Of a stretch of DNA of 64,000 nt, positions 18,147-27,816 are shown in pieces. The position numbers were made by a program, and so were the translations under genes. The notes beneath the pieces are model-generated. The model had not been told where the DNA came from and made no database searches. It saw nothing but the letters and a program-made list of their open reading frames with translations. Each line of letters opens with the position of its first letter. Position 1 is the first letter of the stretch. Source of the stretch: Bacteroidota bacterium. GTDB lineage: Bacteria > Bacteroidota > Bacteroidia > Bacteroidales > F082. The DNA lies in contig WOUZ01000012.1 of the NCBI GenBank assembly GCA_009773165.1, positions 1-64,000 on the forward strand, written 5' to 3'.

Positions 18147-20117
18147 CTATTGTTTTCTGCCTGTCTTTTTTAAGGATTTACTAAGTATGTTGATGTCTTT
18201 CAGGACACTATAATCGCGGGCATACAATAGATTTATTCGATTTCTTAATTCCTCATCAGTAATTGGATGCATAAAACCATCTTCAGGGCTTAAAACTCCT
18301 TGACGCAAACGTGGTAATTTGCTTGTCTCATTTTCTGTTTTGCAATATCCTACCCAAGTAAGATTTCCTACGAGCACCTTCACGGCATTTTGAAGTGCTG
18401 TTAGTCCTTTAGGAATGAGTAACAATGTGAAAGGGAATGAAAGTAACAATCCTACGGCCAAAATAATATCAAGAAATCGTTTGTTTCTTCGATTGCTAAC
18501 ATTGTCAATTCCTTGAATAGCAATAGTATAGAGGTCACCTTTGGTGTTAATGGAGTTGCTTCCAATGATCGAAAGACTATCTTCAGGAGCTATTTTATAA
18601 TTAATACCTGTAGCATGCCACTCCGTCATTTTGTCGATAATGGACTGATGAGTAATGTCTTTGGAGCAAAAAATAACTTCATTAATGTTGTAAATAGTTA
18701 TGATGTCAGGCACCTGATCCATATTTCCAATACACGAATCGCAGTTTCTGACATTTGAATCGGTGGAAATAAGACCAATAAAATCTGTTTTTATTGCAGT
18801 ACTCTTAAGAATGGATTCAACTCTTAATGCTTCAGCAGGACTCCCAATAATCAGAAATCGCATCTTTTCCTTATTGCCAAAAACATAGCCGTCACGGTGA
18901 AGCAAAAAACCAACGAACCTATTAGTTGCTAAAACAACTGCAAACCAAAGGGTGCCAAGAAAAATTAAAGCCCTCGAAAATCGATAACTCTCTGGCAATA
19001 ATCCGTATAAAACGAGGATTATCAAAGTTCCAACCAGATTCCCTTGTATGGCCTTCTTAATCTTGTATGGCTTGTCGTAGCCGCCGCTCAGGTAAACCGA
19101 AAGCGACCAAAGACCCATATAAACCGGTATCACAACTGCAACCAGTTCAAGTGGATAGCCGCCTCCTTCTTTGTAAATTGTTAATTCACCCCAGTATTTT
19201 TTTATCAGGATAAGTCCCGCAATAGTGAAAAGGGCATCAAAAAAGGGTAGTGCAGTTTTTTGAAAAAAGCGTGATAACAGCGCTAAAAATGCTCTGAAAT
19301 ATATGGCTATGTTGATAAGAAAAGCAAATGTTTTTGCGCGTTTTGTACTGAAATGCTTTCGTGCAAAAATGATCATTGCGTTATAAAAAACAAATACATA
19401 ATTCACACTGCTCTTCTTGGTGCTTTCTCCTTTGTAGTGTATGATGCGGGTTTCAGGAAAATAATAGTTTTTGTAGCCAGCCAAAGTTATCCGGTACGAC
19501 AAATCGATGTCTTCACCATACATGAAAAAGGTTTCATCCAGTAAGCCTGTAACGTCAAGCGTGGTTTTTCGCAACAACATAAAAGCGCCTGCAAGAACGT
19601 CAACTTCATGAGTATTGTTTTCATCAAGAAAACCAAGATGGTAGCGGGCAAATCGTTTTGATCGGGGAAAAATTTTTGACAACCCGAAAATTTTATAAAA
19701 AGCTGTTAGTGGAGTTGGAAGTCCCCTTTTTGATTCCGGTAGAAATTTACCTTGCCCGTCAACCATTTTTACTCCCAAACCTCCGGCATCGGGATGGGTA
19801 TCCATGAAATCAATAACTTTTAAAAAAGTATCATCTTCAACAACAGTATCTGGATTTAAAAGTAAAATGTATTCCCCTTTAGCTATTTTAATTGCCTGAT
19901 TATTGGCTTTGCTAAAACCGGAATTTTCTTTGTTGGCAATTAAGAGGACCTCTGGGAATTTATCTCTCACCATTTTCAATGAACCGTCAACTGAATTGTT
20001 GTCAACAACAAATACCTCAGCATCAATATCTTTAATTGCTTTTCTGACAGCATAAAGACACTGCTCAAGAAAATATTCAACATTGTAATTGACAATAACT
20101 ACCGATAACTTCGTCAT
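18147..20117 (-). CDS. GT2 glycosyltransferase fused to a degenerate phosphoglycosyltransferase
   Basis: A 656-aa two-part protein. Residues 1 to about 260 are a GT2 domain (SVVIVNYN at 5-12, VVDNNS at 37-42, LLLNPD at 86-91, FMYGEDIDLSYR at 198-209), resembling rhamnosyl-type transferases. Residues 262-410 hold about five membrane helices. Residues 418-540 form a Rossmann-like domain (FLIIGSPAEA), as in the N-terminal half of WbaP-type phosphoglycosyltransferases. The end resembles the bacterial sugar-transferase domain (RRNKRFLDIILAVGLLLSFP at 543-562, VLVGNLTWVGYC at 581-592, YSVLKDINILSKSLK at 636-650), but the catalytic stretch between the membrane hairpin and the VLVG block is absent. 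So the second half is probably non-catalytic. ATG 20117 gives a clean GT2 start; a TAnnTTTG box lies 43 bases upstream. Role: surface polysaccharide synthesis. Confidence 0.82.
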   Translation of the reverse strand: MTKLSVVIVNYNVEYFLEQCLYAVRKAIKDIDAEVFVVDNNSVDGSLKMVRDKFPEVLLIANKENSGFSKANNQAIKIAKGEYILLLNPDTVVEDDTFLKVIDFMDTHPDAGGLGVKMVDGQGKFLPESKRGLPTPLTAFYKIFGLSKIFPRSKRFARYHLGFLDENNTHEVDVLAGAFMLLRKTTLDVTGLLDETFFMYGEDIDLSYRITLAGYKNYYFPETRIIHYKGESTKKSSVNYVFVFYNAMIIFARKHFSTKRAKTFAFLINIAIYFRAFLALLSRFFQKTALPFFDALFTIAGLILIKKYWGELTIYKEGGGYPLELVAVVIPVYMGLWSLSVYLSGGYDKPYKIKKAIQGNLVGTLIILVLYGLLPESYRFSRALIFLGTLWFAVVLATNRFVGFLLHRDGYVFGNKEKMRFLIIGSPAEALRVESILKSTAIKTDFIGLISTDSNVRNCDSCIGNMDQVPDIITIYNINEVIFCSKDITHQSIIDKMTEWHATGINYKIAPEDSLSIIGSNSINTKGDLYTIAIQGIDNVSNRRNKRFLDIILAVGLLLSFPFTLLLIPKGLTALQNAVKVLVGNLTWVGYCKTENETSKLPRLRQGVLSPEDGFMHPITDEELRNRINLLYARDYSVLKDINILSKSLKKTGRKQ

Positions 20118-20159
20118 TGAGTATATGATATGGATGGAACGTATTTTGGTTCTCAAAAG

Positions 20160-20167
20160 CAAAAGTA
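20160..20167 (-). promoter_or_regulatory. Candidate -7 box for the GT2 fusion gene
   Basis: TACTTTTG on the minus strand, an exact TAnnTTTG match, in the 223-base gap shared with the divergent glycosidase-like gene. Its position overlaps the codons of an upstream in-frame start at 20162, which supports the shorter start at 20117. Confidence 0.5.
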
Positions 20168-20317
20168 CAAAAGAGAGAGCAATCTGGTAAACAAAACTTG
20201 GGTTTCACCAAAATTACAATCCTTTGTAGTTGGCTAATTGATTTATGTTTTCTTGAGTAACTTTTTCCTTACGGCTTGATTATTGTTAGTTTGTGACTCG
20301 TGACTACGAATTATTTA

Positions 20318-20325
20318 TATTTTTG
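20318..20325 (+). promoter_or_regulatory. Candidate -7 box for the T9SS glycosidase-like gene
   Basis: TATTTTTG, an exact TAnnTTTG match, 15 bases before the ATG at 20341. A TTTG at 20290-20293 lies 24 bases upstream, close to the -33 spacing described for Bacteroidota. It supports 20341 over the in-frame ATG at 20293. Confidence 0.5.
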
Positions 20326-20340
20326 AATAAACGTTTGAAA

Positions 20341-22782
20341 ATGAAAGCCAACTTTTTTATTCTTCTTTTAATGGTTTTTTGTTTCGATGCTAAGGCTTCT
20401 GATCCTCCCTCGATAATTGAGGTTCAGGGAACTGATGAAATCGTTCCACTTTATCAGCAGTTAGATTTAAGTGTAGATCTAAATAGTTCTGTGATAAATC
20501 ATTACGATTATGACTCCATTCAACTTACTGCTTCGCTTATTGCTCCATCAGGAAAGTTGATGCAGGTTGACGGCTATTTCTACCAGCACTTTTATGCTTT
20601 AGAAAACGGACAATTACAAGAAGAAGGAGACCCTTTCTGGAAACTAAAATTTACCCCCAACGAAGTTGGCACCTGGCATTATCAACTCAAAGTCAATGAT
20701 GTTTTTGGAGCAGACAGCCTAACTAACTTGAGTTTTGAATGTAATAACTCTACCGAAGGAGGCTTTGTTTATAAACCTGAAGGATCAAATTATCTAAAGA
20801 ATGATGCCGGCCAGACCATCTTTCTGGTTGGCGAGAATATTGCATGGGCTAACCAACCTGATGGTACAGATAATATGGCTTATTATTTGCAAAAACTGCA
20901 TGATAACGAGATGAATTTCGCTAAACTTATGATGACACCGTGGGGTTATCAAATAGAATGGTGGCCCGACGGGTTGAAAAAATATGGAAACCGGCAAAAA
21001 GAAGCGTTTCTAATGGATAGCATCTTCGATTTTTCGAAAGAATTGGGGATTTATCTGCAGTTGGCATTTTCAATTCATAATGAGCTCAATTTCGGTTATC
21101 CGGCAGAAGATTGGACTTCACATCCTTACAACCTGGCTAATGGAGGTATGTGCGATAATCCCTGGGACTTTTTTTCAAATCCAGAAGCAAAGTCAGCGTT
21201 TCGTAACAGGCTTCGTTATTTAAATGCCCGTTGGGGATACGCAACAAATCTCATGGGATGGGAATTGCTCTCTGAGGCTGATAATTTTCCCTGGTACAGC
21301 GATTATAAGCAGGAGGTAGCAGCATGGGGAAATGAAATGTCGAGCTATTTAAAAACAATAGATGTCAACAAACACCTGATTTCGGTAGGTTTTGCGCTTA
21401 CCGGAAGTAATCCTCAGGTTTGGCAGCATGAAGATATTGGTTTTACTCAAATGCATATTTATGACAAAGTTCGTGATATTGAAGGAGATGTTTTCAGACA
21501 GGTAGGACTTTACACACAATTATACAACAAACCTATGGTGGTTGGAGAGTTTGGACTAGGTCATATTGGCGATTCACTTGTTGTTTGGGATCCTGAAGGA
21601 ATTGCCATACATAATGCATTGTGGACATCATCTTTAGCAGGAACGCCTGTTGCTGTTGTCCCCTGGTTTTGGGAAAATTACATTGATTATTTGCAGCTTT
21701 ACCCCGTTTTTACACCAGTTAAACGATTTATGGAAAATGAGGCGCTGGCTGATGTAAACTATCAACCAACTCATATCAGATCGCGCTCACAACAATCAGA
21801 TGACTGGCAAATCACCCCAAAGTACAACAACCTATCGGCGCGTTCTCCTTCCCGTTACTTCCAGCTTCATACTACAGGACAGATCGTTCCGGGAACCGAC
21901 AGTCTGACACAGACACTCTTTGGCCCATCATCGTTATTTGCAGGTTTAAGGCAACCACCAGAAATAACTTCAAACTGGGAATCAGCATCGTATGTAATTG
22001 TTGAAACAGGGGCTCAGGCGCTGTCCAGCATTCTTCAGATTAGTATTGATGGTGTTGTGGTGTTGGAGGAACCAGCAACTTCATACACTGAATATGTTGT
22101 AGGAGTGTCAGAAGGAATTCATACAATAAAAATTGATAACATAGGAGGAGGATTCTTTTCCTTGCTGGAGATCAATAAAATAACAATAGAAGATTTTTTG
22201 CCTGGAGTTCGGGCATTCGGCCTTTTATCTGACAGTAAAGCCTTGCTTTGGGTTCATAACAGAAATTCAAATTGGAATTATTTGTATGAAAATGGTCAAT
22301 TACCCGAACCATCTTCAGGTGAACTACTCCTGCCAATAAGTTCTGGTGAATACGCACTTGAGTGGTATAATTCCTGGACTGGTGATATAGATTCAGTAGG
22401 ATATGCAAGCAGTTCAGACGAAGGGCTTGTTGTACCAATTAGCAACCTGGTTCGGGATATCGCATTGAAAGTGAGTAAAATAGTAGATATTGAAGAAAAT
22501 AAAATTGTTTACCCAACCTTGCTGGTTTACCCAAATCCATCGAATGCGACAGTGAATTTCGTATTTGAGTTAGATCAAGCTCAAGACATCACTCTTCAAT
22601 TAATGGATGCCCGTGGAAGATTAGTTTATCAAAAAAATTTCAGTATGACACGTTCCGGAGTTATGAAATTGAAATGGGATGGCAATGATTTTCAAGGAAA
22701 TTTATTAGACGATGGGATCTATTTTTACCGGCTTATCGTTAACAAAGATAAAGTTTGGAATGGACGAATCGTAAGGATCTAA
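20341..22782 (+). CDS. T9SS-exported glycoside hydrolase-like protein with DUF5060
   Basis: An 813-aa secreted protein. Signal peptide at residues 1 to about 19, a beta-sandwich DUF5060-type domain at about 20-110 (SLIAPSGKLMQVDGYFYQ, DPFWKLKFTPNEVGTWHY), then a TIM-barrel at about 135-450 with the retaining-glycosidase pair WELLSEADN (Glu312, likely acid/base) and VVGEFG (Glu403, likely nucleophile). A carbohydrate-binding-like beta domain may follow (550-650). The C-terminal 80 residues are a T9SS sorting domain: YPNPSNATVNF then GIYFYRLIVN. So it should cross the outer membrane through the PorSS and be surface-attached or released. The substrate is unknown. It stands alone, with no SusC/SusD pair nearby. 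Confidence 0.82.
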   Translation: MKANFFILLLMVFCFDAKASDPPSIIEVQGTDEIVPLYQQLDLSVDLNSSVINHYDYDSIQLTASLIAPSGKLMQVDGYFYQHFYALENGQLQEEGDPFWKLKFTPNEVGTWHYQLKVNDVFGADSLTNLSFECNNSTEGGFVYKPEGSNYLKNDAGQTIFLVGENIAWANQPDGTDNMAYYLQKLHDNEMNFAKLMMTPWGYQIEWWPDGLKKYGNRQKEAFLMDSIFDFSKELGIYLQLAFSIHNELNFGYPAEDWTSHPYNLANGGMCDNPWDFFSNPEAKSAFRNRLRYLNARWGYATNLMGWELLSEADNFPWYSDYKQEVAAWGNEMSSYLKTIDVNKHLISVGFALTGSNPQVWQHEDIGFTQMHIYDKVRDIEGDVFRQVGLYTQLYNKPMVVGEFGLGHIGDSLVVWDPEGIAIHNALWTSSLAGTPVAVVPWFWENYIDYLQLYPVFTPVKRFMENEALADVNYQPTHIRSRSQQSDDWQITPKYNNLSARSPSRYFQLHTTGQIVPGTDSLTQTLFGPSSLFAGLRQPPEITSNWESASYVIVETGAQALSSILQISIDGVVVLEEPATSYTEYVVGVSEGIHTIKIDNIGGGFFSLLEINKITIEDFLPGVRAFGLLSDSKALLWVHNRNSNWNYLYENGQLPEPSSGELLLPISSGEYALEWYNSWTGDIDSVGYASSSDEGLVVPISNLVRDIALKVSKIVDIEENKIVYPTLLVYPNPSNATVNFVFELDQAQDITLQLMDARGRLVYQKNFSMTRSGVMKLKWDGNDFQGNLLDDGIYFYRLIVNKDKVWNGRIVRI

Positions 22783-22832
22783 ATGACAATAAAGTTTCAG
22801 ATTGTTGCCGTATTTTAATCGGAGAAATTATC

Positions 22833-22840
22833 TAAATTTG
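22833..22840 (+). promoter_or_regulatory. Candidate -7 box for aconitase
   Basis: TAAATTTG, an exact TAnnTTTG match, 64 bases before the ATG. The dyad at 22861 would lie just after the start of transcription. Confidence 0.5.
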
Positions 22841-22860
22841 CACTAAAAGCTTGATTTTAT

Positions 22861-22877
22861 TGTTATTATATTAACAG
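22861..22877 (+). promoter_or_regulatory. Candidate operator, TGTTA-N6-TAACA type
   Basis: TGTTATTATATTAACAG has 5-base inverted arms separated by six bases, the arm spacing of CRP/FNR-family sites. It differs at one of 17 positions from the sequence at 27737-27753, in front of the alpha-glucan cluster. It lies 27 bases before the aconitase ATG and downstream of the -7 box, a position that would suit repression. Confidence 0.45.
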
Positions 22878-22904
22878 AAACAGAAACGAATTAACACTAT
22901 CAGG

Positions 22905-25172
22905 ATGAAGGTATTTGATTTAGACATGATTAAGGCTTTATATGCAGCCTTACCATCAAAAGTAGATGCAGCCAGAAAACTCCTTGGCAGACCAATGACA
23001 TTTACTGAAAAGATATTATATGCGCATTTAACCGACAATTTGCCGGCAGAAGCGTTTCAAAGAGGGGCGTCTTATGTCGATTTTAATCCCGACAGGGTGG
23101 CAATGCAGGACGCCACAGCACAAATGGCCTTGCTGCAGTTTATGCAGGCAGGAAAAAAGAAAGTGGCGGTTCCATCCACTGTTCACTGTGATCACTTGAT
23201 TCTGGCGAAGGCTGGTGCTGTTGAAGATCTGAAAACAGCAAACGATGCAAATAAAGAAGTTTTTGATTTTTTAGCAAGTATTTCAAACAAATATGGTATC
23301 GGTTTTTGGAAACCTGGTGCAGGTATCATCCATCAGGTTGTGCTCGAAAACTATGCTTTTCCGGGTGGAATGATGATCGGTACGGATTCACATACTGTCA
23401 ATGCCGGTGGATTGGGGATGGTAGCTATTGGTGTTGGTGGCGCTGATGCAGTTGATGTAATGGCAGGAATGCCATGGGAGTTGAAATTTCCAAAACTGAT
23501 AGGCGTAAAACTAACTGGCAAACTAAGTGGTTGGACTTCAGCTAAAGACGTTATTTTAAAAGTTGCAGGTATACTGACTGTCAAAGGTGGTACCGGCGCT
23601 ATAGTAGAATATTTTGGACCTGGTGCTGATGCTATTTCTTGCACTGGTAAAGGTACCATTTGCAATATGGGTGCTGAAATTGGAGCTACAACTTCCATCT
23701 TCGGTTACGGACCAAAAATGGAAGAATACTTGCGTGGAACAAGCAGAGCCGAAGTTGCAGATGAAGCAAACAAGATAAAATCCTACCTTACTGCTGACCC
23801 GGAGGTTTATGAATCACCGGAGAAATATTTTGATCAGTTAATCGAAATCAATCTTACCGAACTTGAACCACATATCAATGGGCCATTCACTCCCGACCTT
23901 GCAACACCTGTTTCTAAGTTTGCTGAAGCTGTTAAAGCCAATAACTGGCCCGAAAATATGGAGGTTGGTTTAATTGGGTCTTGCACAAATTCTTCTTATG
24001 AAGATATTTCCCGTGCGGCATCCATTGCACGTCAAGCTTTGGAAAAGAAACTGGAAGTCAAATCAGAGTATACAGTTACTCCCGGATCAGAAATGGTCAG
24101 ATATACTGTTGAAAGAGATGGATTTCTTGATACTTTCAGTCAGATTGGCGGAGTTGTGCTTGCCAACGCTTGCGGACCTTGTATCGGTCAGTGGGCAAGA
24201 CACAATGCCGAAAAAGGCGAACGAAACTCCATTATGACATCGTTTAACAGAAATTTTGCTAAACGTAATGATGGAAACCCTAATACCCATGGCTTTGTTG
24301 CTTCTCCCGAAATTGTTACTGCATATGCTATTGCTGGTACATTGCTTTTCAATCCAATGACTGATTTTCTTGTTAACAAAGATGGTGAGAAAGTCAAATT
24401 AGAAGAACCAATAGGTATTGATTTACCCCCTAATGGTTTCGCAGTGGAAGATAATGGATATCAGGAGCCTGCTGAAGATGGAAGCCATGTTGAAATAGCT
24501 GTTTCTCCTGACTCCACCCGCTTGCAATTACTAGCTCCATTTACAGGTTGGAATGGAAACGATTATAATGATATGTACTTGCTAATCAAGGCAAAAGGAA
24601 AATGTACAACTGATCATATTTCAATGGCTGGTCCCTGGTTGCGTTATCGTGGTCACCTCGAAAATATTTCTCAGAACTTACTTATTGGTGCAGTTAATTA
24701 CTTCGGGGAGAAAACAAACGCAGTCGTTAATCAAATTACTTCTGAGATTGATACCGTTCCAGGCGCTGCTAAAACTTACCGGGATACGGGCTTTGGTTCA
24801 ATTATAGTTGGTGATGAAAACTATGGAGAGGGATCATCACGCGAACATGCAGCTATGGAACCCCGCTTCCTTGGTGCAAAAGTTGTTTTAGTGAAGTCGT
24901 TTGCTCGTATTCATGAAACAAACTTAAAAAAGCAAGGAATGCTTGCAATAACTTTTGCAAATAAAGCTGATTATGAGAAAATTAGAGAGGACGACCGTGT
25001 TTCAGTTCTCGGACTTAAAACGTTTTCTCCCGGCAAACAGTTGACTTTGAAGCTTCAACACACTGACGGCACAACCGATGAATTTCCAGTGAACCATACT
25101 TACAATGCCAATCAGATTGAGTGGTTTAAAGCAGGAAGTGCCTTGAATTTGATAAAAGAAAAACAGCTCTAG
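22905..25172 (+). CDS. acn: Aconitate hydratase (mitochondrial-type)
   Basis: TCA-cycle enzyme converting citrate to isocitrate through cis-aconitate with a [4Fe-4S] cluster. At 755 aa it belongs to the shorter, mitochondrial-like class. Cluster ligands are Cys360 (GSCTNSS) and Cys423/Cys426 (ACGPCIGQW). The C-terminal swivel domain has [15 protein letters not shown] and [23 protein letters not shown]. The ATG at 22905 is preceded by a -7 box and a candidate operator, so it is probably regulated at transcription. A terminator follows, making it monocistronic. Confidence 0.97.
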   Translation: MKVFDLDMIKALYAALPSKVDAARKLLGRPMTFTEKILYAHLTDNLPAEAFQRGASYVDFNPDRVAMQDATAQMALLQFMQAGKKKVAVPSTVHCDHLILAKAGAVEDLKTANDANKEVFDFLASISNKYGIGFWKPGAGIIHQVVLENYAFPGGMMIGTDSHTVNAGGLGMVAIGVGGADAVDVMAGMPWELKFPKLIGVKLTGKLSGWTSAKDVILKVAGILTVKGGTGAIVEYFGPGADAISCTGKGTICNMGAEIGATTSIFGYGPKMEEYLRGTSRAEVADEANKIKSYLTADPEVYESPEKYFDQLIEINLTELEPHINGPFTPDLATPVSKFAEAVKANNWPENMEVGLIGSCTNSSYEDISRAASIARQALEKKLEVKSEYTVTPGSEMVRYTVERDGFLDTFSQIGGVVLANACGPCIGQWARHNAEKGERNSIMTSFNRNFAKRNDGNPNTHGFVASPEIVTAYAIAGTLLFNPMTDFLVNKDGEKVKLEEPIGIDLPPNGFAVEDNGYQEPAEDGSHVEIAVSPDSTRLQLLAPFTGWNGNDYNDMYLLIKAKGKCTTDHISMAGPWLRYRGHLENISQNLLIGAVNYFGEKTNAVVNQITSEIDTVPGAAKTYRDTGFGSIIVGDENYGEGSSREHAAMEPRFLGAKVVLVKSFARIHETNLKKQGMLAITFANKADYEKIREDDRVSVLGLKTFSPGKQLTLKLQHTDGTTDEFPVNHTYNANQIEWFKAGSALNLIKEKQL

Positions 25173-25192
25173 GTTGTTTTATAATGATTTTT

Positions 25193-25225
25193 CGGCCATG
25201 AGGACAATTCTTCATGGCCGTTTTT
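25193..25225 (+). terminator. Rho-independent terminator after aconitase
   Basis: CGGCCATGA (25193-25201) pairs with TCATGGCCG (25212-25220) around a 10-base loop, and a T run follows. Confidence 0.9.
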
Positions 25226-25256
25226 GTAAAATGGAAGTTCATTCCAAAGGAAGTTT

Positions 25257-25264
25257 TACATTTG
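25257..25264 (+). promoter_or_regulatory. Candidate -7 box for the M1 peptidase
   Basis: TACATTTG, an exact TAnnTTTG match, 24 bases before the ATG. Confidence 0.5.
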
Positions 25265-25288
25265 TGATGGTGATCTTTTAAACAATAA

Positions 25289-27667
25289 ATGATGAATGCA
25301 ATCAAGACCTTTTTTATTGGAATAGTCTGGCTATTAACTCATACAGTGCAAGGTCAATCGCTTTGCTATGATGATGACCCAGCACGGTTTATCCCTGAAA
25401 AACTTGTGGATTATACACATATAGAAGCACATATCTCTGTTCTTGAATCAGAACAGCGAGTGGATGGAAAGGTTCTGTTTCAATTTATGGAGATTAGAAA
25501 TGATGTGGATTCGGTTGTGCTTTTGGCCCCTGGGTTTATAATAAAAGCTGTTTCAGTTGATAGTAATCAGGTGATTTGGTACCTAACCGATCAACATCTT
25601 GTGGTCAAGTTGCCGAGCAAAAGGAACACCAAAAAGATGCATAATCTGGAAATTAACTATACTGTGAATCCTAAAGCTGATTTATATTTCATCGGATGGG
25701 ATGATTCTAGCAATACCAAACGCAAACAAATTTGGGCGCACCGGCCATTTGGATGGCTTCCGTTTGCAAATGACCGCCTCACGATGGATATGTATTTCAC
25801 TTTCAACCAGAAGTATCAGGTTTTTTCAAACGGTGAGAGAAAATCAGTTGTAACAAATAATGATGGAACAAAAACCTGGCATTATCAACTGGCAAAAGAA
25901 CACCCTTTCTTTTCGACCGCACTTATAATTGGCGACTATAACTGGAAGGAATTTATTGCCTCCACCGGCGTTCCTGTTGAACTTTGGTACTATCCTGACC
26001 GGGCAGAAGATGTAAACTCAACCTATATGTTCATGGATGAAATGATGTCGTTTTGTGAAACAGAATTTGGAGTACCTTACCCATATGCAACCTATCGCCA
26101 GGCCCCTGTAGCAGATTACCTCTATGCCGGAATGGAAACTACAACTTCAACTGTTTTTGGTGATTTTTTACATATTGACGGAAGAGCGTTTTGGGAACGT
26201 AACTATGTGAATGTGAACATACACGAGCTAAGTCACAACTGGTTTGGCAACGATATTTCTCACCTTCGAGGTAAAGACGTTTGGCTTACAGAGAGTTTTG
26301 CAACCTATTACGCAAAACTTTTTGAGAGAAGTGTTTTTGGTGAAAATTATTATCAGTGGGAACGTCAGAAAGAGTATCAACGGGTGATGAAAGCTGCTGA
26401 TAATGATCAGTTTGCTGTTGGAAACAGCAGGGGAGGAACTGAGCGTTGGTATCCCAAAGGATCATTGGTTTTAGATATGTTGCGTGATGAAATGGGTGAT
26501 GAAAATTTTAAAAAAGCTATAACATATTACTTGAAAAACAATCACGGTTCTGAGGTGTGGACAGCAGACTTTCAAAAAGCCATTTACGAATCAACAGGCA
26601 TGTCGATGGATTGGTTTTTTGATCAGTGGATCGAAAGAGGTGGAGAGCCGCATTACCGCATTCAATATGAAGATAATGGAGTTGGTTTGCTGGTGAAAAT
26701 TGAACAGATTCAGGATGTAACTCCAACACGACCTTTGTTCAGAGCCAAGCTTAATTTCGAGGTAGGTTATGTTGATGGTAGTCGCAAAACATATTCCTTT
26801 AAAAACGAGCAGAAAGAACAGTTGGTAATAATCCCTAAAGATATGCCCATTCTTTACCTGCTTTTTGATCCAGGTAACAGATTATTAAAAAAAGAAACTT
26901 TTATCAGGGGTCTAAACGATCGTTTTGATCAATTGCTGAACACTCCAAAGATGATTGATAGGTACAGGGCATTGCTTGATTTAAGAGATGTTCCTGTTTC
27001 CGACAAACGAGATGTATACCTTTTGGCTGAATCGAAAAATTCATTCCATCTTATAAAAGAAGAAATATTAAAGCAGTTGGCAACTGATACAACAATGGAG
27101 GCTATCACTCTCTTTGGTAAGAGTTTGCATAGCGACGATGTCTTGGTCAGAAGGGCAGCATTGCAATATGCAGGTATGAATCATTTGCAATTAAAAGATG
27201 AAATGATTGAATGTTTGAAAGATACTTCTTACTCAAACATCATTTTAGCATTGAAGAAATTAAAAGAAATTGACCCTAAGAATCTGGAAAACTATTTAAA
27301 ATTAACAGCAAATGAAAAGGGTTTTCCAGGGTTAAACGTTCGGATAGCCTGGTTGGAATTAGCAGTTAATTCTGGTAAAAAGAAGCATTTAGTAGAGTTA
27401 AAAAATTATGTATCAAATAGATTCGATTTTAAAACGCGTATAAATGCTATCGAAGCTTTATCTAATCTCAATCATTTTGATGATCAATTATGCCTTAACC
27501 TAGTTGAAGCTGCTTTCTACTGGAATTTCAGATTAAGTCAGGTTGCCATAAAGTCGTTGAAAGACTACAGCCAAAATGATGAAAGGGGTAAAAAAATTAA
27601 AGAACTCATTTTGCTAAGTGATCAAAATCCTGTTGCCAAACAAAAGTTTTTGGATCAGTTGCATTAA
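25289..27667 (+). CDS. M1 family zinc metallopeptidase (aminopeptidase N-like)
   Basis: A 792-aa exported peptidase. The signal peptide covers residues 1 to about 22 (ending TVQGQ). The zinc site is HELSHNWFGND: His312, Glu313, His316, with the third ligand Glu335 in WLTESFATYY, the 18-residue spacing of clan MA/M1. The substrate-binding YAGMETTT (a variant of GAMEN) precedes it. After the catalytic domain the C-terminal 230 residues form helical, HEAT-like repeats. Expected role: trimming N-terminal residues from peptides in the periplasm or at the surface. The start could equally be the second Met at 25292. It is monocistronic. Confidence 0.92.
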   Translation: MMNAIKTFFIGIVWLLTHTVQGQSLCYDDDPARFIPEKLVDYTHIEAHISVLESEQRVDGKVLFQFMEIRNDVDSVVLLAPGFIIKAVSVDSNQVIWYLTDQHLVVKLPSKRNTKKMHNLEINYTVNPKADLYFIGWDDSSNTKRKQIWAHRPFGWLPFANDRLTMDMYFTFNQKYQVFSNGERKSVVTNNDGTKTWHYQLAKEHPFFSTALIIGDYNWKEFIASTGVPVELWYYPDRAEDVNSTYMFMDEMMSFCETEFGVPYPYATYRQAPVADYLYAGMETTTSTVFGDFLHIDGRAFWERNYVNVNIHELSHNWFGNDISHLRGKDVWLTESFATYYAKLFERSVFGENYYQWERQKEYQRVMKAADNDQFAVGNSRGGTERWYPKGSLVLDMLRDEMGDENFKKAITYYLKNNHGSEVWTADFQKAIYESTGMSMDWFFDQWIERGGEPHYRIQYEDNGVGLLVKIEQIQDVTPTRPLFRAKLNFEVGYVDGSRKTYSFKNEQKEQLVIIPKDMPILYLLFDPGNRLLKKETFIRGLNDRFDQLLNTPKMIDRYRALLDLRDVPVSDKRDVYLLAESKNSFHLIKEEILKQLATDTTMEAITLFGKSLHSDDVLVRRAALQYAGMNHLQLKDEMIECLKDTSYSNIILALKKLKEIDPKNLENYLKLTANEKGFPGLNVRIAWLELAVNSGKKKHLVELKNYVSNRFDFKTRINAIEALSNLNHFDDQLCLNLVEAAFYWNFRLSQVAIKSLKDYSQNDERGKKIKELILLSDQNPVAKQKFLDQLH

Positions 27668-27736
27668 CTTCTCCCTGAATTAAAATTTTCTTCTGCTTTT
27701 TCGTTTACGTAACCGATTGCGGAACTAAAGATTCGT

Positions 27737-27753
27737 TGTTAGTATATTAACAG
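27737..27753 (+). promoter_or_regulatory. Candidate operator, TGTTA-N6-TAACA type
   Basis: TGTTAGTATATTAACAG shares 16 of 17 bases with 22861-22877 in front of aconitase. Here it ends 23 bases before the -7 box, over the expected -33 region, so it could recruit or block polymerase at the head of the alpha-glucan cluster. Confidence 0.45.
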
Positions 27754-27776
27754 TTTCTTTTTTCGCCAGAATTTCT

Positions 27777-27784
27777 TATTTTTG
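27777..27784 (+). promoter_or_regulatory. Candidate -7 box for the alpha-glucan cluster
   Basis: TATTTTTG, an exact TAnnTTTG match, 32 bases before the ATG at 27817. Confidence 0.55.
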
Positions 27785-27816
27785 TTTTTAATTCACTAAC
27801 ACTTAAAATATTGATA

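Noticed and set aside
23351-23698. A 115-codon open frame on the minus strand inside aconitase
   Set aside because: It lies wholly within the conserved aconitase coding sequence, has Pro/Ser-rich composition typical of an antisense shadow, and has no promoter box.
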